Source of the DNA: Malus domestica
Taxonomy: Eukaryota; Streptophyta; Magnoliopsida; Rosales; Rosaceae
Length of the DNA: 64,000 nucleotides
Direction of reading: 5' to 3'
NCBI RefSeq assembly: GCF_042453785.1
Contig: NC_091665.1
Coordinates: 31,459,001-31,523,000 of the forward strand
This document shows, piece by piece, positions 1-15,029 of the stretch. A model generated the notes under the pieces. It did no database searches and was not told the origin of the DNA. It was given only the letters and a program-made list of their open reading frames with translations. Numbering within the stretch: the stretch's first letter is position 1; each line of letters begins with the position of its first letter. The position numbers and the translations under genes were made by a program.

Positions 1-644
1 TGATTTGTTTTTTTTTGTCAAAATATACTTCTTGACTTTAGATATGTAATACAATGTACTCAAATGGATAACTATCTTTTCAATTACAACTCCCTTGAAT
101 ATACTACATACAAAAATGAGAATTTGAGAACTAGAGAGCCAAGGAGATGATATAATTTTTCTTCTTGGTATATAGATGAAGTCATACAACTCTCATAATT
201 TTAAAATTATGAAATAATCTAATAAAATACCGAATTCAGCATGAGTTTATGAAATTCTGATCTCAAAATTGGAAATAACATGCGATTATGAAAATCATAC
301 GTGTTCATTACATCTCGAAAGTTATGTATATGTTGTGAATTATATGAAGAAGAAAAAATATTGCTCAAGGATTTGGAATACATTTAAGATGCGATTATAT
401 GGAGATGAATTCCAATTCAAGAAGATGAGGAAAGAAACAACTGACCCGCTAAACGCATCAGGCAGTTGTTAATCGATGGCTGCTCTGAATAAATTCTTAA
501 TTTATTTTTTTAATTTGAATTGTTTTAAAATAATCTATCAAATAATTGGATTCTCTCAACTGCAGGTCCTGAGGTTGTTCAAAATTTGTTTCTTATTGTT
601 TCTTATATGTAGAGCATATTGGCCCACATGATGACATTTTTTGC

Positions 645-824
645 GGACACAGATCCTCTCCGGATCTAAGCCTAGGATCAATAGATCCTGGTCATTAAAA
701 TTTGATCTAATGGCTATAAACATGGGACCTCTCTAAAAGTTATAATAATTACAACCGTTGTATCAAATTTCAATGACCCGGATCTATTGATCACTAGGCT
801 CAGATCCGGAGAGGATCTGTGTCC
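645..824. mobile_element. Mutator-like MITE with 9 bp target duplication
   Basis: The 180 bp element begins GGACACAGATCCTCTCC and ends with its reverse complement; the terminal inverted repeats run about 45 bp with few mismatches. It is bracketed by an exact 9 bp direct repeat ATTTTTTGC at 636-644 and 825-833. A 9 bp duplication with long inverted repeats is the hallmark of Mutator-like elements. There is no coding capacity. The interior resembles that of the elements at 40260, 40496 and about 7684. Confidence 0.85.
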
Positions 825-2842
825 ATTTTTTGCGACAGACCTAAATTAAATTATTCGCAAAATTTAGTTTGAATGGGTCAATATATGGATCAAATTTTTT
901 TTGCTTTCCTGGATTGGATTGAGGCTAGTTTGGGAATGTTGTGTTTCTTTTTCAAAATCGCTTCTATTGTGCTGTAAGGATAAATAACTGTTAAAAAGAA
1001 CAATACTTTGCTACTTTAAGATGAGTAAGAACTCATACTCAAAATTTCTCAAATTATTTGTTGTCAATTTATAGAATTTTGTGTTTATAATCAGAACCGT
1101 TCATATTATAAATCATCCTATAAAGATCGGCTATGCAAAAAATCAATTAAAATGAAGGCCGTTTAGTCATCAAACTGTTTAAAAACAAATGAACATTATT
1201 GGTAAAAGCATTATGAATCGTTTATATATTTGCTATAATAGATTGACTAAACAATCATAATTTTAATTTATTTTTTGCAGAGATGCTCTTTACAATGTGA
1301 TTCATAATATGAACAATTCTGATCATAAGCAAAAAATTCTATGATTAAAACACTAAGAGTTTTAAGTAGGAGTTTCTACTCATTTTTTAGTATCCAAGTA
1401 TTGTTAGTTAAAAAAACCTTGAATGGAAAGTCTCTAACACACCCCAACCCCGATATCGAGTGAACACCGAAACCAAACCGTGCTAGCCATCAACCGGATG
1501 TGTGACGAAAGCCTAATATGCATAAAAACAAAACTAAAATTATCAACTAATAAAATATACTAAAAATTCGGCAAAACTTCCCCTAGCAATCAGAAGCCAT
1601 CAAACTAGTCAAGATCCAGCGTCCAAGTCCCAGTCAACCACTTCGGATCCATCCTAGCTAGATCTATTTTCTTTGTTTTTGCAGAATCAAACTAAGGAAT
1701 TAGTTGAGCAATTTTAATAAGTCTTTAACATGTTCAAAATTGAACTTCTGTCACCATTTTTCTGTTACAACCAGTATAAAATTTTAAAAAAAAAGTTGTA
1801 CTAGAGCTAAATTTATGTTTATTTTTTGTTGTTGGAAGTTTTAAGTATGTTTATAGGACAATTAGGTCATGATAGAAATTTGAGTTTATTGCGCTATTTG
1901 TAATATTGAATAAGATAATAGTACAAAAACTAATTTGAGTTTATCGCTCTCTTTGGAAAAGGGGTATGCTATCTACATACCCCTATTTACTTCTCACACA
2001 TCATTCTCAATTTTTGATCGCCATATTCAATGAATCGAAGAAGATCGAAAGATAAAAATTAATAATAAAAAAAATATGTAAGAAGTAAAAAAAAATATGT
2101 GAAAAGGAAAATTGTAGTTTGTTGAACTCCATCCCACTTCAGCAGGCAAATCAAAAGGTATTTGTGTGCCATTTTTTGTCTAGTCAATTGAGATTTAATG
2201 TTTGACTAAAAAAAAAAAAGAAGAGATTTAATGTAAAATGGTTTTTAAATGTTTAATTGATTTAATTAATTAATACAGAAATGGTTGCTAAATGATGGTG
2301 ACTGTATCGTCTATATTGTCGCCATATGGCAATCTTGGAGCAAACGCGGACCCACCAGGAGGAATAATAACAATATACCGAATTGGAGATTATTTTTCAA
2401 ATTATGCCCTAATTTCATTTGGCCTCGGATGTGATTCACAATTGACGTGCATTGCATTCGACCGAATCTTCCTGCGCTTTACGTTTTCGACTGAAAGATG
2501 AAATTAATTAAATAAAAGAAATTATATATATATATATATATGGAGTACACGACGTAGTCACATGTATTTTGTTTACTCTAGCATGATGTGAAATTGTCTA
2601 AGCATGACGAAAGTTGTGCGTTATTCTTCGCAACGAATTGATCGGAAAAATACGCACAAATAAAACCTACTACAATCTTACAGTATAAGATGGTACTCAA
2701 CCAGTTGCTATAAATCACAGTTCATTGCTTCTTTATTGGCATGTTATGTCCATCGGACTCTTGATTAAAAGTTCATAACTAATCCTATTGGTATACTTCC
2801 CTTCTTTTTTTTTTTTTTTTTTTGTCAAATTATACTTCCCTA

Positions 2843-2886
2843 TTTGACCAATTGGTTTATAAAATTTGACCAATTGGTTTATAAAA
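2843..2886. repeat. perfect 22 bp tandem duplication
   Basis: The unit TTTGACCAATTGGTTTATAA plus AA occurs twice head to tail, at 2843-2864 and 2865-2886, with no mismatch. Perfect identity suggests a recent local duplication. No function can be inferred. Confidence 0.9.
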
Positions 2887-3485
2887 CCAAAAATTTAGAA
2901 CAAAATACAAAGGAAACGAGAGAGATCAACTTAACAACCGTTTGGTATGATGGTACCAAAGTTTCCACCATGGTAGACAAGGTTAAACGTTCAAATTTTA
3001 TGAACGGTAGTTGTTGATAATAAAAAACACACATATACAGTGAACAAATCGTATTGCTATCGTTAATTAATAAAGTGAATAGCACGTGTATACATCGAAC
3101 AAATTCGGGTGTTTTTTTGTACATATTTCGGTAGAATGACATCGAAGAGGAAGAAGAAAGAAGAAAATTACACTTTAGTGGTAAAATGAGTTTGGGTAAT
3201 ATTTACGCTTCCGTTGTACTTTCATCTTTCAAGACGGAGAAACTTAGAGGACGCTTTGTCAAAGAAAGAGGCTCAATTAGAATTAGTGGCTTCAAAGTTC
3301 ACTACCTTTCTTCAGGCCTCAAGAGCCCCTTGAGTTTTCGTTTGAAACCCCGAAGCTCCAGCCGGTATAGCCATGAAAAAAAAATACAGGCGCAGAAGGC
3401 AGCGTCGAGAATTGTATCCTTTGTCACTTGAAAGCCGAAATGCTATTGGGAACAAGCTCCTAGTCCGTCTGATGGATTGGCGAGG

Positions 3486-7121
<3,636 letters not shown>

Positions 7122-7191
7122 TTCCTCCTGCTCGCAATGCAGCCCACCACCATGCCAAACTCGCAACGTGAATTTCTCAATCCCCAGCCAT

Positions 7192-7339
7192 CTGCATTGT
7201 AATTTCGATCACGAAACGCATCAAAATGCAATCGATTGCATGCCAATCCGAATAAAAAAATTTGAAAAAAAAAAAAGAAAAGAAAATTTGGGGAAAATAT
7301 TCTTGGGAACAAAAACAAGAGGCTGAGAATTCGGATTAC
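7192..7339 (-). other. probable 5' UTR intron of the NDR kinase gene
   Basis: On the minus strand GCG|GTAATCC at 7340/7339 forms a good donor, and a T-rich tract leads to ACAATGCAG ending at 7192. The 148 bp segment is AT-rich, unlike the flanking leader. Transcript data would be needed to confirm it. Confidence 0.6.
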
Positions 7340-7383
7340 CGCGTAAAACTAGCGGCGGGTGCGATCCGCGAAAACCCTAAATA

Positions 7384-7500
7384 AACTCTCTCCCCTCTCT
7401 CTCTCTCTCTCACTTTCTCTCTCTTCTGTGTGTTGTAGGCAGCAGAGGGAGACACATCTTCTTCTGTTCTTCCCTCCATTTTTATATGGGTATATATAGC
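7384..7500 (-). promoter_or_regulatory. core promoter and CT/GA-rich leader of the NDR kinase gene
   Basis: Read on the minus strand, GCTATATATAC (7500-7490) is a TATA box. About 60 bp downstream begins a GAGA-rich tract (7432-7388). Pyrimidine/purine-rich leaders of this kind recur at other genes in the window (28041-28058, 40011-40040). A reversed telo-box-like AACCCTAAA lies near 7374-7382. Confidence 0.5.
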
Positions 7501-7683
7501 TTCCCCATCTTCATTCGAATTTTCCTTTTTAATTTTCAAATTTAATTAATTATTAACAATTTTTTTTTTTTTTTTTCTGGTGCGTTGGATCTCGCGATAA
7601 ATTGATCCGCTAAGATTCGCGTGGGTGGCCGGGTTCTGTCTAATGTCTATGTTCAAAGTTTTCCCGCAGGCTGCGGTTTTTTA

Positions 7684-7880
7684 GAAAAGGTATTGTCTTC
7701 GGATTCCTTCCATTAAGTTATCCTCAAACAATTTAAACTTTTAAAATTTGATTCAACAGCTAAAGTTATTATAATTTTTAAAGTGGACATCTGTTATAGT
7801 CGTTGAATCAAATTTTATGAGACCAGATTAGTTGATGAGGAAGACTTAGTGGAATAGATTCGGAGATGATCCATTTCCGT
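7684..7880. mobile_element. degenerate MITE related to the 40260 element
   Basis: The two ends can be aligned as imperfect inverted repeats (left contains TCGGATTCCTTCCATTAAG, the right end its diverged complement), and the centre shares AAATTTGATNNAACNGCTAAAG plus the TATAATTTTTAAAGTG core with the elements at 645 and 40496. No target duplication is clear, so the boundaries are approximate. Confidence 0.45.
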
Positions 7881-8079
7881 TCTTTTCTTTCTCAAACGCT
7901 CAAAGTCCAATTATTTTGTCTTGAAAAATAATAAATATAAATGATAAGAAACTTATAGCTCGGTTGGTTAAAAATATTTACTTTTTATAATTGATGTCTC
8001 GTGTTTATTTATTGCCCCAAGCCACCACTATTTGCCACCTCCAAATGACATTTCAGTTAAAATTTTGTTGCAAGCAAGA

Positions 8080-8567
8080 TATAAAATATCGATGATATCA
8101 GAAATATCGGTAATTCAAAAACACAAAAATTTCAATGGAAATATCGGGATATTATCGATATTGATAAAAATTGAATAAAAACCACGGAAATTGTAAGAAA
8201 AACTTAGAAATTTTTATTGAAACTTTGCAGGATGTTTATTTAGTCAATTATCTATTAGTTTATCACACAAAAAAAATTGGAAGGAAATGCATTGCATGAT
8301 GGATTTAACTGATTTAAGTTGATTATATAGCGAGCTGACAAACATTGTGAGTGTAGAAAATATGTAGTAATTAATGAAAGAAGTTTAAACACACCATAAT
8401 CATTTAAATTTAATGAATTAGTACAATATTTTACACTTCATACATTGCATGGTAAGATACATGAGTGACTTAGTACCACATATAGTTCCTATCAAGGTCT
8501 AAAATATCGATGATATTGGAAATATCGGTACTCAAAAAACACGAAAATTTCAATGGAAATGTCCCCA
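8080..8567. repeat. ATCGAT-rich repeat, copy 1 with a restarted second end
   Basis: A 419 bp unit starting TAAAATATCGATGATATC is closely similar over about 400 bp to 53482-53890. At 8499 the terminal sequence starts again (TAAAATATCGATGATATTGG) and runs about 70 bp before diverging, as if two copies had recombined or one had inserted at the end of another. No protein is encoded. The transposon class is not clear. Confidence 0.7.
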
Positions 8568-9926
8568 GTTAAAAAAAAATGAATAATTTGAATATAACTT
8601 TTTTCAATAGTATATTTTAGCGTTAGAAATATCATACGCACTTGTTTCGAAGAATCTTCTGTTGTGCGCATATAACCCTTTAGACTTTGAAATTGAATAT
8701 TCGTCGCAAGTTGCAACAAAATCTTGGTAAATTTTTCTTTCTTTTATTTTTTTTATTCTAAAAACATATGTTAGGCTCACGTAAGCGAATAATTGAGTAG
8801 TTAATACATTGTGAAATAGTATGTACTAGTGGCTCTTAGTTGCACAAATGGCCGATCATGCGTGTGAACGACTAATCTTTAGCACACATTATTTTCATTT
8901 TTGTTGTTAATGTCAAGTAATAACACCATGTATTTTCAAGGTTTCAAATGGAAATCACAAAAGGTAGGCATATATTTCCGTCCGTACGAAAGGGGCAACA
9001 AGGTTTCTTGTATTAAGGGCCACCCCTGCATCAAAGAAGAGCAGAGTGCAAGTTACTTCCAAACTTACTACCATTTTCCCGGTGGTTGTGGATGCGGATG
9101 AAAGTTGGGGAAGCATCGCCATCAGAAAGTGATTGTAACAAAAGCACTTTTGGGTCAAGCAAAAAAGCTTTCTTGAGTTTTTTCTAAAGTATCATACTAT
9201 GTATTCTTGCAGTGAAAATTTTGTGTGATTTAATTCTACCATGTTTGGTGCTACCTTTAAACATGGTACAATACTCATGGAAGGAAACCTTTTTTATCTC
9301 TATAGCCGCTGACCCCTTCCTTTGGTGGGTCGGTGGCAGGCCCCTCTCTTCAGCTTTTTTTTTGTTTTATTTCTCTTCCTTGATTTTAGTAACCTCTTTT
9401 ATCTTGTGGCGCTATGCTCTGAGCTTTTGTGTCTAGTTTATTTTGAGCTTATACGTAAAAATTTGCTCTCAATTTTGTATGCATCATTCATCTCCATTTG
9501 TTGTTCCTCACGAATCCTCAATCATCAACGTTGGCCACTCGAATCATCGAATGCTTCATCCAAGAATCTCCTTCGACGGAGTGTTCTGTTGTTGTTTGGT
9601 GGCTCTTAAAGTACAATTTACACTATCTGGTAAGATTATGGCAGCAGTCATTGCCCGGGTGACTTGCCCACCCCATTTTCCATTCATTCATTTAGTTCAT
9701 TGGTCTTCAAGAGGTGTTGGTTTTGCGATGGTGTTGGCTTTATGAGGATGCTACAACAGCTGGGAGGAGGCAACATTTTTCTTATTTCAGCTCTAAGGTT
9801 TTAAGTTTAAAATTTGTTGTGATCTCTATTGTTTGGACCTGTTCATTGTATTTTCTGTTAAGTTTGGTTGTGCTTTTTCTTGTTGGTTTTGGGCTGCCTC
9901 TCTTTTGAGTTTTCCTTACCTCGTAA

Positions 9927-10478
9927 GAGCACTTTCACCCCTCTGAAATCTTATATGAGATAGTGTGGATTAAATCCCCTCCCACCCCTAAAATTCCTCC
10001 ACCCCATTCCTATCCACTAGGCTATGGGGGAGCCTAGTTGCGTACCTAGGCTAAAATCGACTAACCTAGCTCTTAGGCCATGTGACGCAAGGCAGACGTC
10101 AGCCACAATTAAAAAAATTAATAAAAAATACAAATAAACACATAAAAATTAATTAAAATACAAAAAATATCTATAAAATAATTATTTTTTTCTATAAATA
10201 CCTAGCCAGGTTCTTCCATCTTACACCATATTTTAATATTTTCAAATATTATAAAATACTTTCAACCAATCTTTTATTCTCATTTGAAATTAAAAATAAA
10301 ATTTTCTTTTATTATTTCAAAAGAAAATTTTAATAATATTTTAAAACAGATTGTATGGGCTATTCAGTTTAAGAGTGGAGATACACTTGAACAATTACTA
10401 TTTACTAAACGCAGTTACTATTCACTTAGGAGGTTAAATAGCCTGTTGCCCGAGGGCTTTTTAATCGTGGAAATGCTC
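9927..10478. mobile_element. PIF/Harbinger-like (Tourist) MITE
   Basis: Left end GAGCACTTTCACC and right end CGTGGAAATGCTC are inverted repeats; the element is flanked by TAA on both sides (9924-9926 and 10479-10481), the 3 bp duplication expected for PIF/Harbinger. The 552 bp interior is AT-rich and non-coding. Related ends and target class occur at 20381-20799. Confidence 0.6.
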
Positions 10479-10534
10479 TAATAGCCATCTTTATTGATGA
10501 ATTTTATTACGTTTGACCCAAAAAAAATAATATA

Positions 10535-10684
10535 AAAACTAAGGAAAAGAGCTTGAAAACTTTAAGTTTTAACGAAAAAGACAAAATAAAATGTAAGATG
10601 AATAGTACAATGATTGACTTTTTAGAGTAAAAATATGATTTTTCATTAAAATGAACAGTACCAGAAACTTTTCGTTACAGTTCC
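10535..10684. mobile_element. small MITE family copy A
   Basis: About 150 bp with the phrases GAAAACTTTAAGTTTTAACG and AAAATGAACAGTACC. The same sequence recurs in the same orientation at 51847-51997 and inverted at 14421-14580. I know this kind of element from Rosaceae genomes. It is followed directly by a run of A. Confidence 0.65.
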
Positions 10685-11505
10685 AAAAAAAAAAAAAAAA
10701 AAAAAAAACAAGGTAAAGTACTCTCGATCACTATATTAAACCCTAACACGGACCCAAGTGCCTGGGGTGTACAGCCCACCCCAATTTCGTTAGCTGGGTT
10801 CGTGCCTGTTCAAACCCAAGAAAGCTACTAGTTGGTCGCTTATGATGCCTGTAAGCTGAACTAGTAGAGAGATGGGTGAGGTGGTTCAGTTCCTCCTCTT
10901 ATGAACCTAATAGCTTCTTAGAAAAGCTCAACTGTTGGAAATTTAAGCAACGCAATCACATAACGTAGTTATTCCCAAAAAAAAAAACTGCTAAAAATTC
11001 GCATTGCGAGGCCGATGGTGGAAAGAACAATCTTCAGTAAAGAGTAAAACTGAGACTAATAACTAAAAATTGAAGCTGTATCACATTCAGATTTCTCTAT
11101 ATCGTAAACTATGCCGTTGTACATCACATGTGTTTTACTTGTGACACAAGTCACCCCTTTTAGTGAATGTTTTCAAATACACAAGAAGAATGTCTAAGAC
11201 AATGTCCTCTATCAAATCCTATAAACCAAGTGCCATTCACATATTGATGCTCCTATCACACGTCCCCTCTTGTCAAAGAATCTGTTTCTGCTTCTTCTTT
11301 ACCATCGGAAGGCAAAGCCAGATCAGGAAAGGGATTGCGGGCTGATGTTGTAGAAACAAACCCGAAAGCTAGAACTGGGGTTTCATCTTACTGCCAACCT
11401 TATTTCTACAATCTAAAAGGGGAAATAATTGCTGATGAATGAAATTGCTTTTCTTACTTGTTCATCTGACTTCGAATTTGATATTATCTCACAGCTTCTT
11501 TGAGA

Positions 11506-13343
11506 TCAGCGGTAATACGCCATGTGCCTTGATGACGTAAATGCAGAACTGGCGAAAGGCGAGGTCTTTTTAATTTGGGCAGGGGGATTTGAGGATTTCT
11601 TTTTGTCAGACTTGGTCTCAGCGCGGAGCCAGGATTCAACAACAGAGAGCAGATTGACCGAACTCTTCAACTCATTAACCTCCGACAACTTCTCAGCCCT
11701 CTTTAGCTCACCATCTTGGATGTAAGCCAGATGCGTTGCCCATGTCTCCAACCCATCAAAGATATGGGTTGCATATACAATTGTAGCTCCCCTCTATAAT
11801 TTACACAAAAAGGATGAATAATATGTCACAACGGAGAGTAATCAGGTCGAATGAATCAGTAAACGATGTTTAAACTACTTAACCCGACAATCAAAATTTG
11901 CACGATTCATAAGGTGATCCTGGATAATACTCCAAGCAAGAAGCATGATATAATTTGTCGATAATAAATAATGTCAGTACCTGCTCACATTCTTCCTTGA
12001 AGAAATCTAGTAAGTCCATCCTAGCAACGACATCCAAGTCAACTGTTACCTCATCAAGCAAGAGAACCTGCAGATTTGTCAACTTCCTCTAGTCAGAAAC
12101 AATGTGAGTTTTTAATCACAGACGGACTCGGACACAAAACATAACTATGAATAAAACATGAAGCACACAAGCAGCAGTCATCTCACTTTACAAACCGAAA
12201 TTCGAGATCTCATTCTCATTATACCTTAAAGGGATGAAGAAGTCCCATGCAGATTTGGACTCGACGCCGTTGCCCGTCAGATACTTTATGCATTCTCCAC
12301 CGAAGGTCTATATCAAGCAGCTCAATCAACTTATCCCTCCTAACAGGATCAGTCCCTTCGACTGCCAAAAATCATGAGCAAACACAAGAATTCAATCGAA
12401 AATTTCAACAATATTGACAATGAAGAACAATCTACATGCTCATAAATTGAAAGAACATAAGAACATAATAACTAATAAGTAAAATTTAAGTGCTTATCAT
12501 TTCAGCCAAAATTTAAGTGCTTTTAATTTCAGCAAAATTATAATTACCCCACCTCCAAAAATCATATGCTCAGCTGAGAAATCTCCCTGCAAGGGAAGTT
12601 CTCCCTGAAATTTTTTGCAAAGACGAAATATTTTCAATTTCAGTATGCTCATAAATTTAAAGTACTTTTCAGCCACAAAAGCAAAGTTAAGTGCTTTTCA
12701 TTTCAGCCAAAAGCAAAATCCTTTAAATTGTAGAAGAATTCGTTCAACAACTTACAGCAGAGCCAACAGTTTTGGTCCAAGAGCCACCCAAGTAAGCCAA
12801 ATCGCCACTGCAAACCAAATGCGTGTCATGAAAAGCTGAACAATTCAACACCCGCACCACATCTCTCCCTCCCACCATCTGCTTCCCAGCTAGAATCTTC
12901 AGCAACGTGGTCTTACCTGCAAAACGAGACGACGCCGTATCCAAACCCAATCAGCTCCGAAGTACAATTCGCATTGCTTCGCTGAAAAATTGAATTTCCA
13001 AAAGTACTTTCTGACACTAAAAGCACTTCTGGATCGTATTAGTGCTTTCCGGAGAAGCACTTCCGAGGCTTTTCCAGGAAGCACTACTTAGGTTTTGAAT
13101 TTTAATAAAATTTCGACATGTTAGTGATAAAAACACATCTAACAAAATCACTTATGAGCCGGAAGCAGCCTTAACGAGCCCAAAAGCCCGGTTTTTTCAA
13201 TTACCAGATCCATTGGCGCCGATGAGAAGGCATCGGGATCCAGGGGTTATCTCGAGGCTGAAATCGCAGAAGAGCGGGGGCTGCGCGTCGTACGCAAATT
13301 GCATGCCCTGGACTCTGATGCCGCTCGATGCTTCTTCCGCCAT
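11506..13343 (-). CDS. soluble ABC ATPase, ABCI19/20/21 (CAF16-like) clade
   Basis: Six coding segments on the minus strand: 13343-13205, 12916-12756, 12604-12553, 12361-12225, 12067-11981, 11793-11506, giving 864 nt (287 aa) with GT-AG junctions all in frame. One nucleotide-binding domain is present and no membrane segment: Walker A GANGSGKT (42-49), signature-like [13 protein letters not shown] (145-157, with SDGQ instead of LSGGQ), Walker B VLLLDE (164-169) and switch His202 in ATHIFDGLE. This matches the plant non-intrinsic ABC proteins related to yeast CAF16, reported as cytosolic proteins affecting hormone responses in seedlings. The C-terminal tail ([19 protein letters not shown]) is polar and probably disordered. 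All catalytic motifs are intact. The gene is divergent from CHR8 with 1.7 kb between the start codons. Confidence 0.94.
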
Positions 13344-13699
13344 TTTTGATCTGCAAAATCAGGTAGCACGGAGGTGATGGTTTTTCTGCGGTCGTTTTAT
13401 GGATGCGAGTTGGCCGATAAATAGGCGCCGACGGTGGAGTTGGTTCTGGCGTTGGTCCCACTTCTTGGTCACACGTGGCGGGTGAAGAAGTGACCACGTA
13501 ATGTCAGTCTCGTGAGAGAGGAGAAATCTGGTGTGTAAACGGCCACGAGTTCCGAACTTATTGGCCAACCAGATTTGGGCTACAACTGGTTGGAAAGGTC
13601 CCACTTGACATAGTTTACTATGTGGACTTTTGACCCTTCGTGTTAGGTATTGTATAAAAAATGTGATAAAATTAAAAATCAAACAAAATAGTTTTTTGT

Positions 13700-13866
13700 C
13701 ATTTAATATTATGATCTATAGTATCCTCTTCACCTATAAATAGAGAAGTTGTAGGTTCGATTATTGCTAAAAATAAAATTGAACTACATTATTATGTCAA
13801 ATATATTGTAAGGTTTAACTCATTATCCTATCCCGTAATGTAGATAGTGTTAAAAAAAAAAAAAAA
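13700..13866 (+). mobile_element. SINE-like retroposon with poly(A) tail
   Basis: Has a B-box-like TAGGTTCGATTATTGC (about 13752-13767), no coding capacity and an A tail at 13852-13866. The same sequence, in pieces, can be read across the insertions at 40230-42110, which shows it is a dispersed repeat. The left end is not precisely defined. Confidence 0.6.
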
Positions 13867-14420
13867 ACAAGTTTTCCAGTTTTCCTTGTCCTATTTGGTT
13901 TGTACATATTCTTTATTCTTGTGTTTTATCAATAGACTAAAGAGTGAATTCGTCCATGAATTATTATTCAAGGGAAAATTAGGTTTCTAAACTATTTTTT
14001 TTTTTTAAATGAGTCCTTCAAATAATTAAAATTTATCTATCAATTACATCCCTGGTGTTAGATTCGAAATTATTTTAATTCAAATTTTCGTCAATTTAAG
14101 GCACTTGAATTATATGTGATATACTTTGAAGCATAGATTGATAGTTTTTTCTTATGACTTTAAGGACTTATATTTAAAAAAATGTACAGATTTAACTTTG
14201 ATGTGTAAATTAGAAATTAGTTCGCCACCAATATAGAACTTTAGAGACTTGTAGGCGAGAAAATTACAGTAGTTCAAAATGTATCATGTATAAATCACAT
14301 GACTTGTTGATGAAAAATTAAATAAAATATCTTTGAATATAATAGCACATTGAGAATATCCTTTAAAAAAAAAAAGTAGATTGAGAGTAGCAGTTTATAT
14401 AAATTTAAGGACTAATTTTA

Positions 14421-14580
14421 GAGAACTTTAACGAAAAGCTCTCGGTACTGTTCATTTTAACGAAAAACCATATTTTTATACTAAAAAGTCAATCCTGATA
14501 CTATTTATTTTATCCTTTATTTTTTTTTTATTGTTAAAACTTAAAGTTTTCAAGTCAATTTTATTAGTTTTTCACTTATT
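14421..14580. mobile_element. small MITE family copy B (inverted)
   Basis: The reverse-orientation member of the family at 10535-10684 and 51847-51997; it starts GAACTTTAACGAAAAG and carries TACTGTTCATTTTAACG. It lies about 450 bp upstream of the CHR8 start codon, so it may form part of the promoter region. Confidence 0.65.
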
Positions 14581-15029
14581 TTATTGAAAGAAAAAAATTA
14601 GTTTAAGAACTGTGATTTTTACTGAAGTGATGATTTAAGGACTAAAACAGCAGTGAACGACATGTCGTGTATTTACAATGCATAAAAAGCCCGCGGGACT
14701 GAAAGTCGAGGAAGTTAACTTCTCGGAGACGACGGAGAGGGTGCGCAGGTTAATAATCGTGTGCACCTTGCGCGCCATAGAAACCGCAACCGAGCAGTAG
14801 CTGCAAAACCCTCTCACAACAGAAGAGAGAAAGAGAGAGAGGATTTCGCTCGGCGAATCTGTAAAATCTGAATTCGGTACGCAATTTATCGAATTCGAAT
14901 TCCGTTTGATGTTTTATGGTTGACTTGTGTATGATTTTTCTGCCTAATTCGATTCGAATGCATGCTTAATTGCGTCTGCTAATTGAAATTATCAGGTAAA
15001 ATTGCCCTATATTTCACATTTGCAATAGC

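Larger units (their letters stand above)
1..3485. other. intergenic region without a supported gene
   Basis: AT-rich sequence downstream of the NDR kinase gene, which ends at 3486 on the minus strand. It holds one clear small transposon (645-824), an AT microsatellite near 2523-2541, a long T run near 2806-2823 and a perfect 22 bp tandem duplication at 2843-2886. The stretch at about 1434-1660 has a different, more GC-balanced composition and may be a fragment of a retroelement LTR, but I cannot type it. The short open frames here (for example 2292-2501 and 3186-3431) show no recognisable motif, and the latter lies antisense to the kinase 3' UTR. Confidence 0.6.
7541..11505. other. repeat-rich intergenic region between the kinase promoter and the ABCI gene
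   Basis: No supported gene. It contains a degenerate small inverted-repeat element (about 7684-7880), one copy of the ATCGAT-rich repeat with a restarted second copy (8080-8567), a PIF/Harbinger-like MITE (9927-10478), and one copy of the GAAAAG-type MITE family (10535-10684) followed by a run of A. The section 8760-9920 is rich in T and has scattered open frames without recognisable motifs; it could be an old retroelement 3' region but I cannot prove that. The segment 10700-11505 is single-copy as far as I can see and includes the ABCI 3' UTR. Confidence 0.6.
13344..15029. other. divergent promoter region between ABCI and CHR8
   Basis: Contains the ABCI upstream region, a SINE-like repeat with A tail (about 13700-13866), an inverted copy of the small MITE family (14421-14580), and the CHR8 leader from about 14800. 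A GAGA-rich tract at 14822-14841 probably lies in the CHR8 5' UTR. A leader intron is likely, from GTACGC at about 14878 to ATTATCAG at about 14996. No further gene is visible. Confidence 0.6.

Noticed and set aside
9212-9908. Overlapping open frames as a possible gene
   Set aside because: T-rich low-complexity translation in three overlapping frames without conserved residues.
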